Source: Terramyces sp. JEL0728
Lineage: Eukaryota; Chytridiomycota; Chytridiomycetes; Rhizophydiales; Terramycetaceae
Assembly: GCA_027603945.1 (NCBI GenBank)
Contig: JADIIU010000039.1
Coordinates: forward strand, 44,183-108,182
Direction of reading: 5' to 3'
DNA length: 64,000 nucleotides
Shown here piece after piece: positions 1-12,156 of the stretch. Position 1 is the first letter of the stretch, and every line of letters starts with the position of its first letter. Below the pieces are notes generated by a model that saw nothing but the letters and a program-made list of their open reading frames with translations, had not been told where the DNA came from and ran no database searches. The position numbers and the translations under genes were made by a program.

Positions 1-1467
<1,467 letters not shown>

Positions 1468-1510
1468 TATTTAATAACCATTTTTTGGCAAATTTTTTAC
1501 ATTTTTTTGC

Positions 1511-3153
1511 ATGTCGGTTGTCTACTTTGAAGTCCACAATGCAGAGGAAGAAGATGCATTGCTGATTAACTTGAAGTTCCAAGAGCAATTTCCAGATTAT
1601 ATTTGGCACAATGAACCGTTTCGCTTGAAAGTCAAGAGTACAAGCTGTTTGGAAGGATCAATTGATTACGGGGATGCGATCGAAGATGAATGGATCACAG
1701 TTTACTTTTTACGGCAGCTCTCGATTGAAAATTTAAATTATTGCATAAAAATTTGGGACAGCGATGGGGAATTTTTGTTGATCGAAGCTGCTGATTTTTT
1801 ACCAAAGGATATCAACCCGGAAATAATAGATCACCGGGTGTACATTTACCAAGGGCATTTACATTTAATACCTTTGGAATATCAAAACCTTACACTTGAA
1901 AAAGCATTAAAAGTGATATCTGGGGAACAAAACACTCAAGCCGATGAAAAAATAGAAAAATCAGCGTTCAAAAGAATAGAAAACTACCCATCATTAATCA
2001 GCTCAAATTACCACCATGCAAAGGTGTTTGTACCGCATTTGGCTGCCCATTTGCTTTACCATTGCCCCCAGCTGGTTGCTCCAGCAATTGAAGCATTCTA
2101 TGCCAGAGATCCAATATCTATGCGGCCATGCTCGGAAATGAAGGTTTTCCCACCGTCCACAAATATCCCAATGACCGTAAAGTTCACCAAAGTCTTATAT
2201 TCCAAACTATATTCTACACCATTCGTTGCACCAAAACAATTTTCAATGCCTGCAGTTTCTGATAGCAATTACGAAGCATGCTATCTGGGTATGAAACTGG
2301 CCTGCGGTTTGGAAATACTATACCATTCGAAACTGTCCCAAAAGGTACTCGATTGTTTATTTAGCTTACTGACAGTTCAAATCCAAAGTTCCTTGTCTAC
2401 ATTTCAAAACTGGAAGCGCTGGGATATTTTAGAGGAGAGATCCAAGGGTCTAATTTGTACAATCAACTTGAAAAAATGGCTCTTAAGGAATTTATTTCGA
2501 TGGAATCCCAAAACCAGTACTTGACTGGAGAAATGCATCTCTTATTGGACTTGGAGCAGACTCCTGTCGAACTGATTCCTAATTTTAAGCAAGATTCCAA
2601 TAGCTGGATGCAAATCGCTCCTGAAGAAGTTGACGATCTGCTGCAATCGAAATCTACAGATATGAGCGAGGATGAAATCGTAATATCTTGCTAACGGTAG
2701 TCTGATTTAGACGAACAAGAAGAAAAAGAACTGAATGAATTGAAGTCCATGTTGGGAGGGTTTAATGAATTTATTGACAAAGAAAGTGGGGTGAAAGGTG
2801 CTCTGCTACCTGATGAGGCAAATTCGGATGACTCTGAAGAGTCTGACGGCTCTTTGCAAGCTATAAATTTCAATGCCGACAATTATATTAGTTTGCTTTC
2901 CTATCAAGGCGAAAACCAGTATAGTCAAGACATGGACCTGCTCTACCAAGCAATGGATGACGAGCTGCGCAATACAGATATTGGAAAAGATTTTGAAACA
3001 GTTAAAGATCAAGATGGGAACGATGTAGTGGACGCGAATCTCAATCTCATAAAGAATATGCTGGAATCTTTCACCGCACAAAACGGTTCTGCAGGCCCTA
3101 CTTCAAATATAATAGGATCTTTGGGCCTTAATCTACCTAAACCGGATATTTAA
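1511..3153 (+). CDS. ECD: Ecdysoneless/SGT1-family protein (ECD)
   Basis: Exons 1511..2344, 2365..2679 and 2701..3153 give 533 residues. The N-terminal half carries the ECD hallmark: an EDEW..VYFL segment followed by WDSDGEFLLIEAADFLP and a YIYQGHLHLIP strand. Downstream comes the helical region ending GYFRGEIQGS, and then an acidic tail with EEVDDLLQ. ECD binds PRPF8 and R2TP in animals and acts in pre-mRNA splicing and transcription; in fungi the SGT1 homologue rescues gcr2 mutants. Two introns (20 and 21 nt) are required, because the conserved KLEALGYF and SDLDEQEEKE segments lie in other frames. The ATG at 1511 follows a T-rich leader 44 bases after the kinase stop. Family assignment is firm; function is by homology. 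Confidence 0.87.
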
Positions 3154-3221
3154 GCCGTGTTTTATGTACAGTAATAAAATTGAAAATAATGACATCACCC
3201 GATAGTTTTTAGTTTTTCAGA

Positions 3222-4253
3222 ATGCTTGCAACGCAAAACAACCCACCAGCACTTCCTGGAAATGACTCTAACAGGGATAAAACATATACATTTGCAGCAG
3301 AGCCTAAATCGGTCCAGCAAAAATCCAATTTTCATGAAGAGGGAAACGCGAAAGTCCAGACGTGATAACATATTAATGATAGTTCTGTCAATATTATGCA
3401 TGACAGAAGAATTCACAGAGGAAATACTTATGCGTCTCCTGCTATGCCATTGGTAAGTTTCAGTTCATTTTAGAATGGTGTTGATCCCATTGAGATTCAA
3501 AAACAACAGGAACTAAAAAGAAAGCTCAGGGCAAAACGGAAAGCAGAAGCAAGAAGACGTGTAAGAACTCCAGAAGCTGTGGAAGGGAGAAAGCATATCG
3601 ACGTACAAACAGATCTGTACTTGGAAGAATTAAGTGATAAAGTACCCGAGGCAATTGCAATGACACAGACAGACGCTTTCTTGAATAGAGCACCTTCTCC
3701 ACTATACATTCCACAAAAAAGTGGTGTCGATGTCGCAACTCAGATTTACGACGGAGAATTGTTTGATTTTGATTTCGAAGTCAATCCAATCTTGGAGGTG
3801 ATTGTAGGGAAAACAATCGAACAAGCATTGATGGAGGTCAATGAAGAACAAGAGCTGGCAGCAATCAGAGCTCATCATGTAAGTACAGATTAACGAAAGC
3901 GTCGATTCGAAGAGTTGAGAAATGCAGAATATGCAGAGGTGCAGAGAATGGAAGATACAGAAAGAAGAAGAACCGAAGAAAAAGAGAGAAGAATAAAGGA
4001 ACAACTGGCAATTAAGAAGGAAAAGGAAGATGCTGCCGAAAAAGTCGCTGCAAGAGCGTTTGCAAAGAGTTACCTGCAAACACTTATCCCATCAGTGTTT
4101 GATAGTTTGGCAACCAACGGATACTTTTATGAAGCAGTTGAAAAAGAATTGGAGATTACTATTTTACCTTGGTTAAATGGCGAAGTGGAAAAGTCACTGA
4201 AAAAGTTTGAAATCGCTCGCAGATTGGCCGATGGTATCCATTTTCTAATTTAG
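3222..4253 (+). CDS. RSPH3: Radial spoke protein 3 homologue (RSPH3/RSP3)
   Basis: Exons 3222..3361, 3383..3452, 3474..3878 and 3900..4253 encode 322 residues. Family landmarks appear in order: YTFAAEPK, NIMHDRR.HRGNTYA, an R/K-rich stretch, RTPEAVEGRKHIDVQTDLYL, TQTDAFL..PSPLYIP..GVDVATQI, a VGKTIEQALMEV helix (the amphipathic AKAP-type helix), and a long E/R/K coiled coil ending in a short globular C-terminus. RSP3 dimerises and anchors the radial spoke to the axonemal A-tubule, and it binds PKA regulatory-type domains. It is present only in organisms with motile 9+2 flagella, so the organism makes motile cells. Three introns of 21 nt each join these landmarks. It converges on the beta-tubulin gene, with 119 bases between stops. 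Confidence 0.95.
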
Positions 4254-4372
4254 ATATTATTTTATCCGCTATTAAGAAATACAAAGGCGGAAACAAAGAT
4301 GCCGCCTAATTTGCAAGTATAATAAATTAACTGTTTGTTTCAATACAGCGTCGGGTTTATTGAAATAGCAGT

Positions 4373-5947
4373 TTACTTGTTTTTAGTTTGAGCTGCAGGG
4401 GTAGGAATAGGCCCTTCTTTTTTGGATGCGGCAACTTTTGGTTTGTTGGCTGCTGGAGTCTTGCGCTGAGGTTTGGCAGCTGGAGCCTTGGCAGGAGACT
4501 TTTGATTGCGCGATGGTTTGGTTGCAGCTGGACGTTTAGCTGGTGAAGTAGGGTTTAGATTGTCAATTTTACCTGGGTTTTCATCCAAGTTTGCGTCTGG
4601 AATTGCAACCTGGTACTGTTGATATTCAGAAATCAAATCTATCATGTTGCTTTCTGCTTCAGAAAATTCTAATTCATCCATTCCTTCAGCAGTGTACCAG
4701 TGCAAGAAAGCCTTTTTTCTAAACATGGACGAATATTGTTCTATTACCCTTCGGAATAGCTCTTGAATACTTGTCGAGTTTCCAATAAAAGTAGAAGACA
4801 TATGCAATCCTCTAGGAGCAATATTACAGACTGTATTAATAAAACTTACTGGATGTTGTTGCACAGTTAGGAATCCATTCGACAAAAAGTTGTTCATTCT
4901 TTTGTTGATAATCGAGCATACATTGGCCAACTTCTCTTGTTGAAATTCTTCCTCTGAAAATAGCCGCTACGGTCAAATATCTACCGTGTTGAGGATTGCA
5001 AGCTGCCATCATGTTTCGGGCATCAAACATCTGATTTGATAAATCATGGACTGTCAGATTTCTAAATGATTTCGAGTCCATTGACGTCAAAGGAGCAACT
5101 CCTACCATGAAGAAATGAAGACGGGGGAATGGAACCATGTTGACTGCGAGTTTTCGCAGATCCGCATTCAATTGGCCTGGGAATCGAAGACAAGTGGTTA
5201 CACCGCTCATTACAGCAGAAACTAGATGATTCAAATCCCCATAGGTTGGACTTTGGACCTTCAGTGTTCTGTGGCAAATATCATACAAGGCTTCGTTGTC
5301 AATACAAAATACTTCATCAGCGTTTTCAACCAACTGGTTAAGAGTGAGTGTGGCATTGTAAGGCTCTACTACTGTATCGGATACCTTTGGAGATGGAACA
5401 ATAGAGTAGGTACAAAGCATTCGGTCAGGATAATCCTCGCGGATCTACATTTAATTTACTTTTACTTTTGAAAGCATTAAGCAGCCTAGTCCTGACCCAG
5501 TACCTCCGCCTAGAGAGTGAGTTAGTTGAAATCCTTGCAGCGAATCACATCTTTCTGCTTCATGGCGGATCCCATCCAAAGCTTGTTCAATTATCTCGGC
5601 TCCTTCCGTGTAATAACCTTTTGCCCAGTTGTTTCCGGTACCTGCATGCCCAGTAACGAAACTGTCGGGGCTAAAAATCCTTCCGATCGCTGAACTTTGC
5701 ACAGTTTCCATCATTCCTGGTTCCAGATCAACAAGGACACATCTGAATAAAATCATAAATACCTGGGTAAATATCTTGATCCTCTGATTTCGTTAAAGTA
5801 AACCGAAAGTTTTTGCTTCCTAACATCATCTTCACCGACATAGGTGCCGTTTTGATCCAAACAATGCTCGTCCATTAGCGTTTCCCAAAATTTGGTTCCT
5901 ATTTGGTTTCCACATTGGCCTGATTGAATCTGAATTATTTCTCTCAT
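4373..5947 (-). CDS. TUBB: Divergent beta-tubulin with lysine-rich C-terminal tail
   Basis: Coding order is 5947..5763, 5742..5466, 5444..4850 and 4830..4373 (504 residues; introns of 20, 21 and 19 nt). It starts with the autoregulatory MREI and has QCGNQIG, the GGGTGSG nucleotide loop, [22 protein letters not shown] and the EYQQYQ that normally precedes the acidic tail. The core matches canonical beta-tubulin but is unusually diverged for this protein (for example QIQSGQ, and [12 protein letters not shown]). After EYQQYQ comes a 78-residue extension rich in K, P and A (repeats like SPAK, AAKP), with about 16 K/R against 5 D/E, where other beta-tubulins carry a short E-rich tail. It could be a specialised axonemal or spindle isotype. 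That is inference. Confidence 0.93.
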
Positions 5948-6085
5948 GGATGAAATGGAGAATTCTGCATATCCACCTGCCGTATTTCCTTGGTATTGAG
6001 ATTTGTTTACAAATAAATATTTCCACTATCACTTATTTGTCACTCAAAGTCATTTATTTAACCTTGTCATTTTTAACGCGCCGAA

Positions 6086-8017
6086 ATGGAAACGTTACCA
6101 GCCATCAACATCTCCAGCACAGAAGAAACAGCAAATTTAATAAAAGAATTAGAAATAGAAATCCAGGTGAACCCTCTCTTATTTTAGAGTCTCCGACAGC
6201 AACAATCACGGTCTCTGGAAACAATCACCAGAAAAAATACCTTGCTAGACACACAGCGCATAAAAGTCAAACAATACGAATTCGCAATTCAGGAAACAAT
6301 GAATTATTTGGCAAAGCCATTGAATACGTTCGAAGAGTGGATGAATGGCGACACGACAGAAGATTTCGAGCAATTTAGCGAAGGCCGTCATAGTAAAACC
6401 AAGTCAAATCCATATTTGAATCAAATTCCAGAGAACTCGAGTAATTTTCGGCGAAAGTCTGTTGGGCAAACTCCAACCCGGCCTTCAGCAATTACTTCTC
6501 ATTCGAAAAGCATTTCCTCCCCGCCAACTTCAGACAAAAGTAAGAAAGATCAACAAGACTTTACGAAATTGGAAATAAACTGCTTGGAAAGTATGCGGAT
6601 TGGATTTAATTTTCTAAAAAATTGTCAAAAACAAAACAACGCGATAGATATGGGAACCTATGTTATACCCGAAAGTGCTATTATAAAAGGTGAAAATGAA
6701 GCATTAGCGCTGACCAATTTCAAAACGACAGAAGAAGAAGAAGTCGAAGCTGAAAAGAAAGAAATAGAAAAGGTTTCCACAGCGCTTCCTTCAAGTAGGG
6801 TATATTCCTACCAAAAAATTGACGAAACTTCAGGAGAAGGTGATTTATCTGCAACAGCAGAGGACCTTGAGTTGAAGAGCCCAATGACTTTACACAAGTG
6901 TGAAAAGTGTCACAAGTCTCTGCTAAAAATTGATGCGCTGAATGAAAAGCTGGACTCTGCCCAAAAATTAATACACGAACTGGAAGGAAGATTAAACAAG
7001 GAAATCAAGAGTAAAAAGGCAAGCCAGCAAGCAAAAGAGGTGATGGATAAAGAAATTGAAGAAATCACTGCGGAACTTTTCGCCAGGGCAAATCAAATGG
7101 TCATTGATGAATCACGAAAAGTTGAAGAGCTTTACGCTGCAAATAAAGACCTGACCAAGCAAATGAAAGAAGCTGCTGCGAGGCTGAAAGAACGGGAGCT
7201 GGAGCTATTCCAAGCATCTCAATGTCTGCATGAACTGCAGAGCACCACAATCCACTCTAGTTCCTTTTCCAAGCAAATTTCAGTAAAGAAATCCAGCCAG
7301 ACTGAAGTTCACAGCCCTTCAAATAAGACCCCGACAGAGTTTAATCACACCATTATTGCAGGGTTTGACAGATTCCCGACCACTATGGCTGTGGATGGAT
7401 TCATTTTCCAGGAATTCCAAGAACTCATCAAAGTAATGGTAGTGTCTGCAAATACTCAGCCTGCCCAAGCGTTCCAAGCCATTCACAGCACGCTGTTTAT
7501 GAAAAGATGCCAACTTGAAGATGTAGAGCCTTGCTTGTATTATAACTATCAAGTTAATAGCACATTTAAAGCACACGGCCCTGGATTAACACAATCACTT
7601 AAAAAAAGAATACTTGATCTATGCATTCGTGGACAGGTACAAACTGCAGTGGCAGAAATATCAGAAACGTCGTCAATTCCGAAAACAAAATGCCTAATGT
7701 GCACCGCAATTAGGGAGTGCGAATATCTTGTAAAATTAGGCGCTGTTGATCTTCCAAAGCCAGAAGTGGTTCATTCATGTAGAGCGTGCAGGGACAGATT
7801 AGTCGCGGTTACAGACTTTTTCACTTTCGTTTCATTTATCGGTGCCAATACGCAAGGCTCTACCATACTGTCTACTTTCAAGCAAGTGCTTTGGCTGCGC
7901 AGGAGAATGCAATTGGCAAAGATTGGCAGCAGCAGCATGTTTGAAACAGAAGTTACGGCAATGCTGGGGCCAGGAGGTGCCGGTGACTGGGAAAAGAATA
8001 TCGACGTCATTTATTAG
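6086..8017 (+). CDS. Sec2/Rabin8-like Rab GEF with coiled coil
   Basis: Exons 6086..6166 and 6188..8017 (21 nt intron) give 636 residues. After a disordered N-terminal third, a CEKC pair near residue 250 is followed by a coiled coil holding the Sec2 signature EEITAELFARANQMV. In the family this helix pair binds and activates Sec4/Rab8. The C-terminal region (from about residue 420) contains a block ending QLEDVEPCLYYNY, which resembles the C-terminal region of Rabin8/GRAB, and further Cys pairs (CLMCTAIREC, CRACRD). Sec2-type GEFs act on post-Golgi vesicles, and Rabin8 drives Rab8 at the cilium base, which would fit a flagellate. The GEF helix assignment is good. The role of the C-terminal Cys-rich part is unknown. 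Confidence 0.75.
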
Positions 8018-8109
8018 ATTGGCAGGTTAATAAATAATGAGATAAACATTTGCTGCTTTTTTGTTTTTCCGTCAGCCTCAGCTTGTTTTCCAAAAATCCA
8101 CGTATTGGC

Positions 8110-9498
8110 ATGGTGCATGTTGTCGATGTTGGTAGAGTAAGGAGGAGGAACTCGATTAGTAACAATTTGCCGTTGAATTTCCCCACATCGTCGCTATTGG
8201 GCGACGAATTACCAAAAAACAAACGGAAATCAAAATTGAAAACGTACTTTGAATATTCAGATGTTAGAGGCAGCGCCATTGCATTCATTTCAGATATACG
8301 ATGGCCCCGGGTAGTAATTGGGATATTGGTGCTTATAATCTGCTACCTGTTATTTGCAAACGAAAGCTCTTCAAGGGTTCATTTCTACACTTCCAAAGAT
8401 TCTAAATATGATAACTTTGCTTTCGCAGTAAAGACAGGAAAAGATATTGCTCAAAAAAGGGCTCCAATCCAATTTTTGACCTTCCTTGCGCCAGTCCGGA
8501 ACGTTCTGATGATTGGAGAAGCGCCAGGAGTAGCAGTTGGAGATATCCCTATGATTGATGTTGTCACACATTTATATGATGGAGTAGAACTTCCGCCAGA
8601 AAAGAAGAGGAAAAAGAAACCAAAAACAAAGAAAAAGAAGGTTGATGGACAGGAAATTGTCGTGGAAGAAATAGTTCCCGATGAGGCATCAGAAGGCTGG
8701 AAATCTGATGCTCACAAGAATCTACCTGGGTTTAGACAGCTGTACCAGCATTATCCAAACGCAGACTGGTACATAATGATAGATGATGACACTTATGTTT
8801 TCATGGAAAACTTACATTTCAGACTAGCACATTTCAAACCTGAAAAGCCGTATTATTTTGGGTCTGCAAATGTGTTTACTGGCTGTGATAGCGTAAAAAA
8901 GCTTGGCAGCGGTCCATTTTTTGCACATGGAGGATCTGGCATCGTGCTATCCAAAGCGGCTATCAAAAAGCTTATACCAATTATCGATAGTTGTCTCCCA
9001 AAATATCACGGTTGCTGGGCTGGGGATATCAGGCTTGCCTTGTGCCTTAGAGATGCCGACATCCTTTTGGGAGATCCACTGCAATTCCATAGGGATCCGC
9101 CTCATGATAAATTTAATTATACAAAGCCATGTGTACGACCAAACACTTTTCATCACCTTCTCCTCCCGCAAATTCAGAAACTGTACGAAATAGAGCTGGC
9201 CTCAAGAAAAAAGAACAAGAATGGACTGGTGACGATGGATAAAGTATTTCAAGCGTTTATCACCGAAGACCTGAAACAGGATGCTGATAGAAAAGGTAAA
9301 TCTTATGCCAAAAAGGAAATGGCAGATATTGAAGACTGCAAGAGATTCTGCAAGGAAGACATTCATTGCGTTTCATTTACGTTAGATGGAGGGTTTTGTT
9401 TGAAAAAGAATGAGTCGAATCCCCTGATTTACAAGAAGGGAGCAGTCAATGGTGTAATCAAAGAACATTTCGTTTGTGATCAAAAGGTTTTCCGTTAA
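8110..9498 (+). CDS. GT31 (Fringe-like) type II glycosyltransferase with PAN-like C-terminus
   Basis: This is a single exon of 462 residues. A short basic N-terminal tail precedes one membrane anchor (VVIGILVLIICYLLF, about residues 60-80), the topology of Golgi glycosyltransferases. The lumenal part contains the metal-binding MIDDDTYVF (a DxD motif), a GGSGIVLS segment and a CWAGDIRLALCL stretch, as in fungal GT31 beta-1,3-galactosyl/GlcNAc-transferase-like proteins. The C-terminal roughly 60 residues are Cys-rich (CKRFCKEDIHCVSF then CLKK), compatible with a PAN/Apple fold that binds protein or sugar. A lysine run (KKKRKKKPKTKKKKV-like) interrupts the fold around residue 165. The first ATG in frame is at 8110. 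The sugar specificity cannot be read from the sequence. Confidence 0.8.
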   Translation: MVHVVDVGRVRRRNSISNNLPLNFPTSSLLGDELPKNKRKSKLKTYFEYSDVRGSAIAFISDIRWPRVVIGILVLIICYLLFANESSSRVHFYTSKDSKYDNFAFAVKTGKDIAQKRAPIQFLTFLAPVRNVLMIGEAPGVAVGDIPMIDVVTHLYDGVELPPEKKRKKKPKTKKKKVDGQEIVVEEIVPDEASEGWKSDAHKNLPGFRQLYQHYPNADWYIMIDDDTYVFMENLHFRLAHFKPEKPYYFGSANVFTGCDSVKKLGSGPFFAHGGSGIVLSKAAIKKLIPIIDSCLPKYHGCWAGDIRLALCLRDADILLGDPLQFHRDPPHDKFNYTKPCVRPNTFHHLLLPQIQKLYEIELASRKKNKNGLVTMDKVFQAFITEDLKQDADRKGKSYAKKEMADIEDCKRFCKEDIHCVSFTLDGGFCLKKNESNPLIYKKGAVNGVIKEHFVCDQKVFR

Positions 9499-9538
9499 AA
9501 ATAATATAATAGCTAATACCAATGCGCATTTATTAAAA

Positions 9539-10990
9539 TCATTCTTCAGGAGGAGGGGGAGCTGGCTGTTGATCTCCAGGCAAGATAGCCCCTGCTACCT
9601 TATTCCAGTTTGGAGGTGGAGCCTGGGCATTCTGGACGTACCCATAAGGACCGCCTGCACCAATACTAGCACTAGCATTCCAACTTGACGGGACAGTTTC
9701 AGGTCCAAGGAACGGTGCGGTAGGAATAGCATATGTATTGGTGCCTCCCAATTCAGCCATAAGATTAGCATATTCATCATCGAGTCTTTGATCACGTTGG
9801 TTCGCAGCTTGCAATACATTAGGATCGTTCTTATATAAACAATCTACATTAGAAAAACACTACCTCTTGCCAAATGGCCAACACTGTTACAAATTCTACA
9901 AACCAAAGTAGCCGTAAAGTTGGCTGATTCCGTACATTCGAAACGACGGTGGCCAACACCACCACAATTCGTACAAATTTGGTTTTCATCGTCTCTAAGC
10001 GTACCGTTAAGCGCTGCCAGTTCTCTCAATTGATTACGCTTCAGTTCATTGTGCCCTTCGGGAACACTTGTGGCCTATTTTTAATAAACACTTGCCGTTT
10101 CAATAATTTTGTTAATCATGACAATTGCTGCTTTTACACGATCTTCGGTGTCGCCGCTAACCAACGCATGCAATTCTTCTTCTTCACCTTGCTGGCCACT
10201 AGTATCCAATCGAGCTTTTCCTTCCTTCACAGACCCCTTACCACGAATACTGATTTTGGTACCAGTTTCAGTTTCCATCTTTTTCAGAGTATTACCACGA
10301 GGCCCGATGAGTAAACCAATAAAGTTGATATCTGGATAGTCTTTAAGTGGAATATAAACCTTTTCAGCCAATTTCGACGGTCTTTTGTAATCCGCAGGAG
10401 GTCTAAACCCAATAATGGTGCGCATCCCTAATTCTACAAGCCCATGTCGCTCATCTTCCAAAATCTTGCGATACCTTAAATCTCTGGTATTGTCTCTTCT
10501 TCCATCCGGACCGTACGTTGGTTCTGGAGATACAGATCTAATAAGTGGAAAATTACCTTTTCTCATTTGGCACATAATCACCCAAACGCAAACGCCGCCC
10601 TAATTCTTCAATTCTCATGTGAATAATATAGTTGTCAATTTGTTCGTTGGTTAAATCAGATGGCAGTGATGTTGGCAATCCAGGAATATTTACTTTATCA
10701 TGGACTGATCCCCACCTTGTTTTACGTCTGGGAGGTCTTCCTTCTCTTTCTTCGTCGGATACAGGAGAGTCGTGATGTTTAACTACTGGCTGTCTTTCCT
10801 GTTCTGAATGTCTTTCTCTTCTTCTGGATGGATGATAATCGTCCCTGGACCTCTTTCTGTCATAGTCTCTTGAAGGGTGTCTGTCCTCTCTTCTACGATA
10901 TTCACGGTCTCTATCTCTGTAGTCGTCTCTTCTTATATCCCTAGAAGAATATCTATCGTCTCTCCTGTCCCTATGTCGATCTCTGTCCAT
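9539..10990 (-). CDS. SF1: Splicing factor 1 / branchpoint-binding protein (BBP)
   Basis: Coding order is 10990..10557, 10537..10096, 10074..9864 and 9843..9539, giving 463 residues. The first about 100 residues are an RD/RS-like repeat (R, D, E, Y). Then come RKTRWG (the U2AF-ligand tryptophan motif region), a helix-hairpin segment, SPEPTYG..G.R.NTR, a KH-QUA2 domain with IGLLIGPRGNTLKKME, and two zinc knuckles (CTNCGGVGHRRFEC and CRICNSVGHLARDC, the second split by an intron). A P-rich tail closes it. SF1 recognises the intron branch point in the nucleus during early spliceosome assembly. Introns are 19, 21 and 20 nt. The middle one must use a GC donor to keep frame (separate entry). Finding BBP intact is relevant to the tiny introns of this genome. 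Confidence 0.95.
10075..10095 (-). other. 21-nt GC-AG intron inside SF1
   Basis: Read on the minus strand, the intron begins GCAAGTGTTTATT and ends AAATAG. Splicing GC to AG joins ...KIIET to ATSVPEGHNELKRNQ in phase 0, matching the SF1 segment after the KH domain. The nearest GT donor (two bases inside) does not restore the frame with any nearby AG. GCAAGT is the classic strong context for GC donors. Confidence 0.8.
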
Positions 10991-11021
10991 TTTTGATTTG
11001 CAAGAAAAAATTGATCACTGA

Positions 11022-11141
11022 ATGGTTTACTTTCCAATTATTGGAATCCTAATATTTGCAATTTGCTTAATTTATATTAGATATCAAAGACAGAAGCATC
11101 TAGAAATGAAACGAAGACTCACTGCATTAAGGTACATGTAA
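11022..11141 (+). CDS. Possible 39-residue single-pass membrane micropeptide
   Basis: An ATG-to-TAA frame of 39 codons starts 31 bases upstream of and divergent from SF1. Its N-terminus (MVYFPIIGILIFAICLIYI) is a clean hydrophobic helix, followed by a basic, hydrophilic tail (RYQRQKHLEMKRRL). Its stop lies one base from the convergent RRP8 stop at 11143. Such small tail-basic membrane proteins occur among respiratory and ER accessory subunits, but I recognise no family. It could be chance. Confidence 0.4.
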   Translation: MVYFPIIGILIFAICLIYIRYQRQKHLEMKRRLTALRYM

Positions 11142-11142
11142 A

Positions 11143-12020
11143 TCAGCGTTTTTTATACAAGCAAGGTTTTAGCACAGGCATGCTAGTTCCGTCCTTCTTT
11201 TCCGTCTTGATAAAGTCTAATAAAACAAACATTTTGTTCTTTTCATCTTTTTTGCAAAGCTTGAACCCCAAGCATTCGACACCTGCAATGAATTCATTCA
11301 AATCTGAAATCCGACTTTTTACTTCGCATACTTTTAATTCCGCACTACATTAATCACAGATTACTTTTTCTTTAGTATTCTGTGGGCTTCATTCAAAAAA
11401 TCTGCAAAATTGGTTCCCATCAACGATAAACAGAAAATCACAATATCTACAGATGCTTTCTTCAAAGGCACTCTGGCAATATCGCATGCGGTAATGAATT
11501 CGTTCCGAGCCACTAAATCGAAAGAATGAATCTGAAGCTGTGCGTGCAATTCGCGAGCAATTTTGGCCTCCCCACATCCCATATCTGCAACAACAACATC
11601 TTTCTTTTGTCCAAGATAATCTATATAAATATCGACAGGGTTAGTAGGCCAATCTACCACTTGTGAAGAAAACCCTTCATGATAAATGTCAAATAATTCT
11701 GGCTGTTTTTGGAACAAATCGATGGCCGTTTTTGACGTGGTAGTGTACAGAGTTTCATTCAGCCATCTGAATTTCGACCCGGTCAGTTTCTTTTGGTACT
11801 TTTCTTGCAGTGATGTGAGTTTCTTTTCAACTTTTTGAGGTTTCTTTATTTCTTTCAGAGTTGGTTTTTTGGATTCAGTTTTTTGATTTATTGTGGTTAC
11901 TGGCTTTGAGTTCTTTTTTTCAGTTTCATTTTTATTCTGTTCTTTGATATCCTTGGATTTACTCAGGACTTTTTTGAGTTTGTTTTTCAACATTAAAAAA
12001 AATATGGGTTCCACACCCAT
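11143..12020 (-). CDS. RRP8: Ribosomal RNA-processing protein 8 (RRP8) methyltransferase
   Basis: Coding order is 12020..11365 and 11344..11143 (20 nt intron), 285 residues. A K/E-rich N-terminal region precedes the RRP8 fold: SKFRWLNE..Y, P...DIY..GF..QV..WP..PVD (motifs around residue 130), the SAM-binding VADMGCGEAKIA, then VDIVIFCLSLMGTNFADFL, AHRILKK and a C-terminal LKPCLYKKR. RRP8 methylates 1-methyladenosine-type positions of 25S/28S rRNA in the nucleolus, and in metazoa it is the nucleomethylin of eNoSC. The intron restores ELKVCEVKSRI. An in-frame ATG at 11993 is an alternative start; the upstream ATG at 12020 lies in a small inverted repeat. Confidence 0.9.
12004..12020. repeat. 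17-bp inverted repeat at the RRP8 start codon
   Basis: ATGGGT and ACCCAT arms of 6 bp flank a 5-base loop, so both strands read ATGGGT here. The minus-strand ATG is the furthest upstream RRP8 start. The plus-strand ATG stops after six codons. Confidence 0.5.
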
Positions 12021-12156
12021 CTAATAGAAGGATAAAATTGGATGGGTCTGCAATCACTCGATTGAAATCTGCTAGGATGATTTCCACTCGGAAATTTCTT
12101 ATTCTCACTGATGGCCGTTCTAGAATACTCTTTCCTAATTTGAAATTGGGTTTCCA

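Noticed and set aside
3702..4079. Long minus-strand open frame opposite RSPH3
   Set aside because: It is the complement of the E/R/K-rich coiled coil. The low-complexity composition produces an artefactual F/L/C-rich frame.
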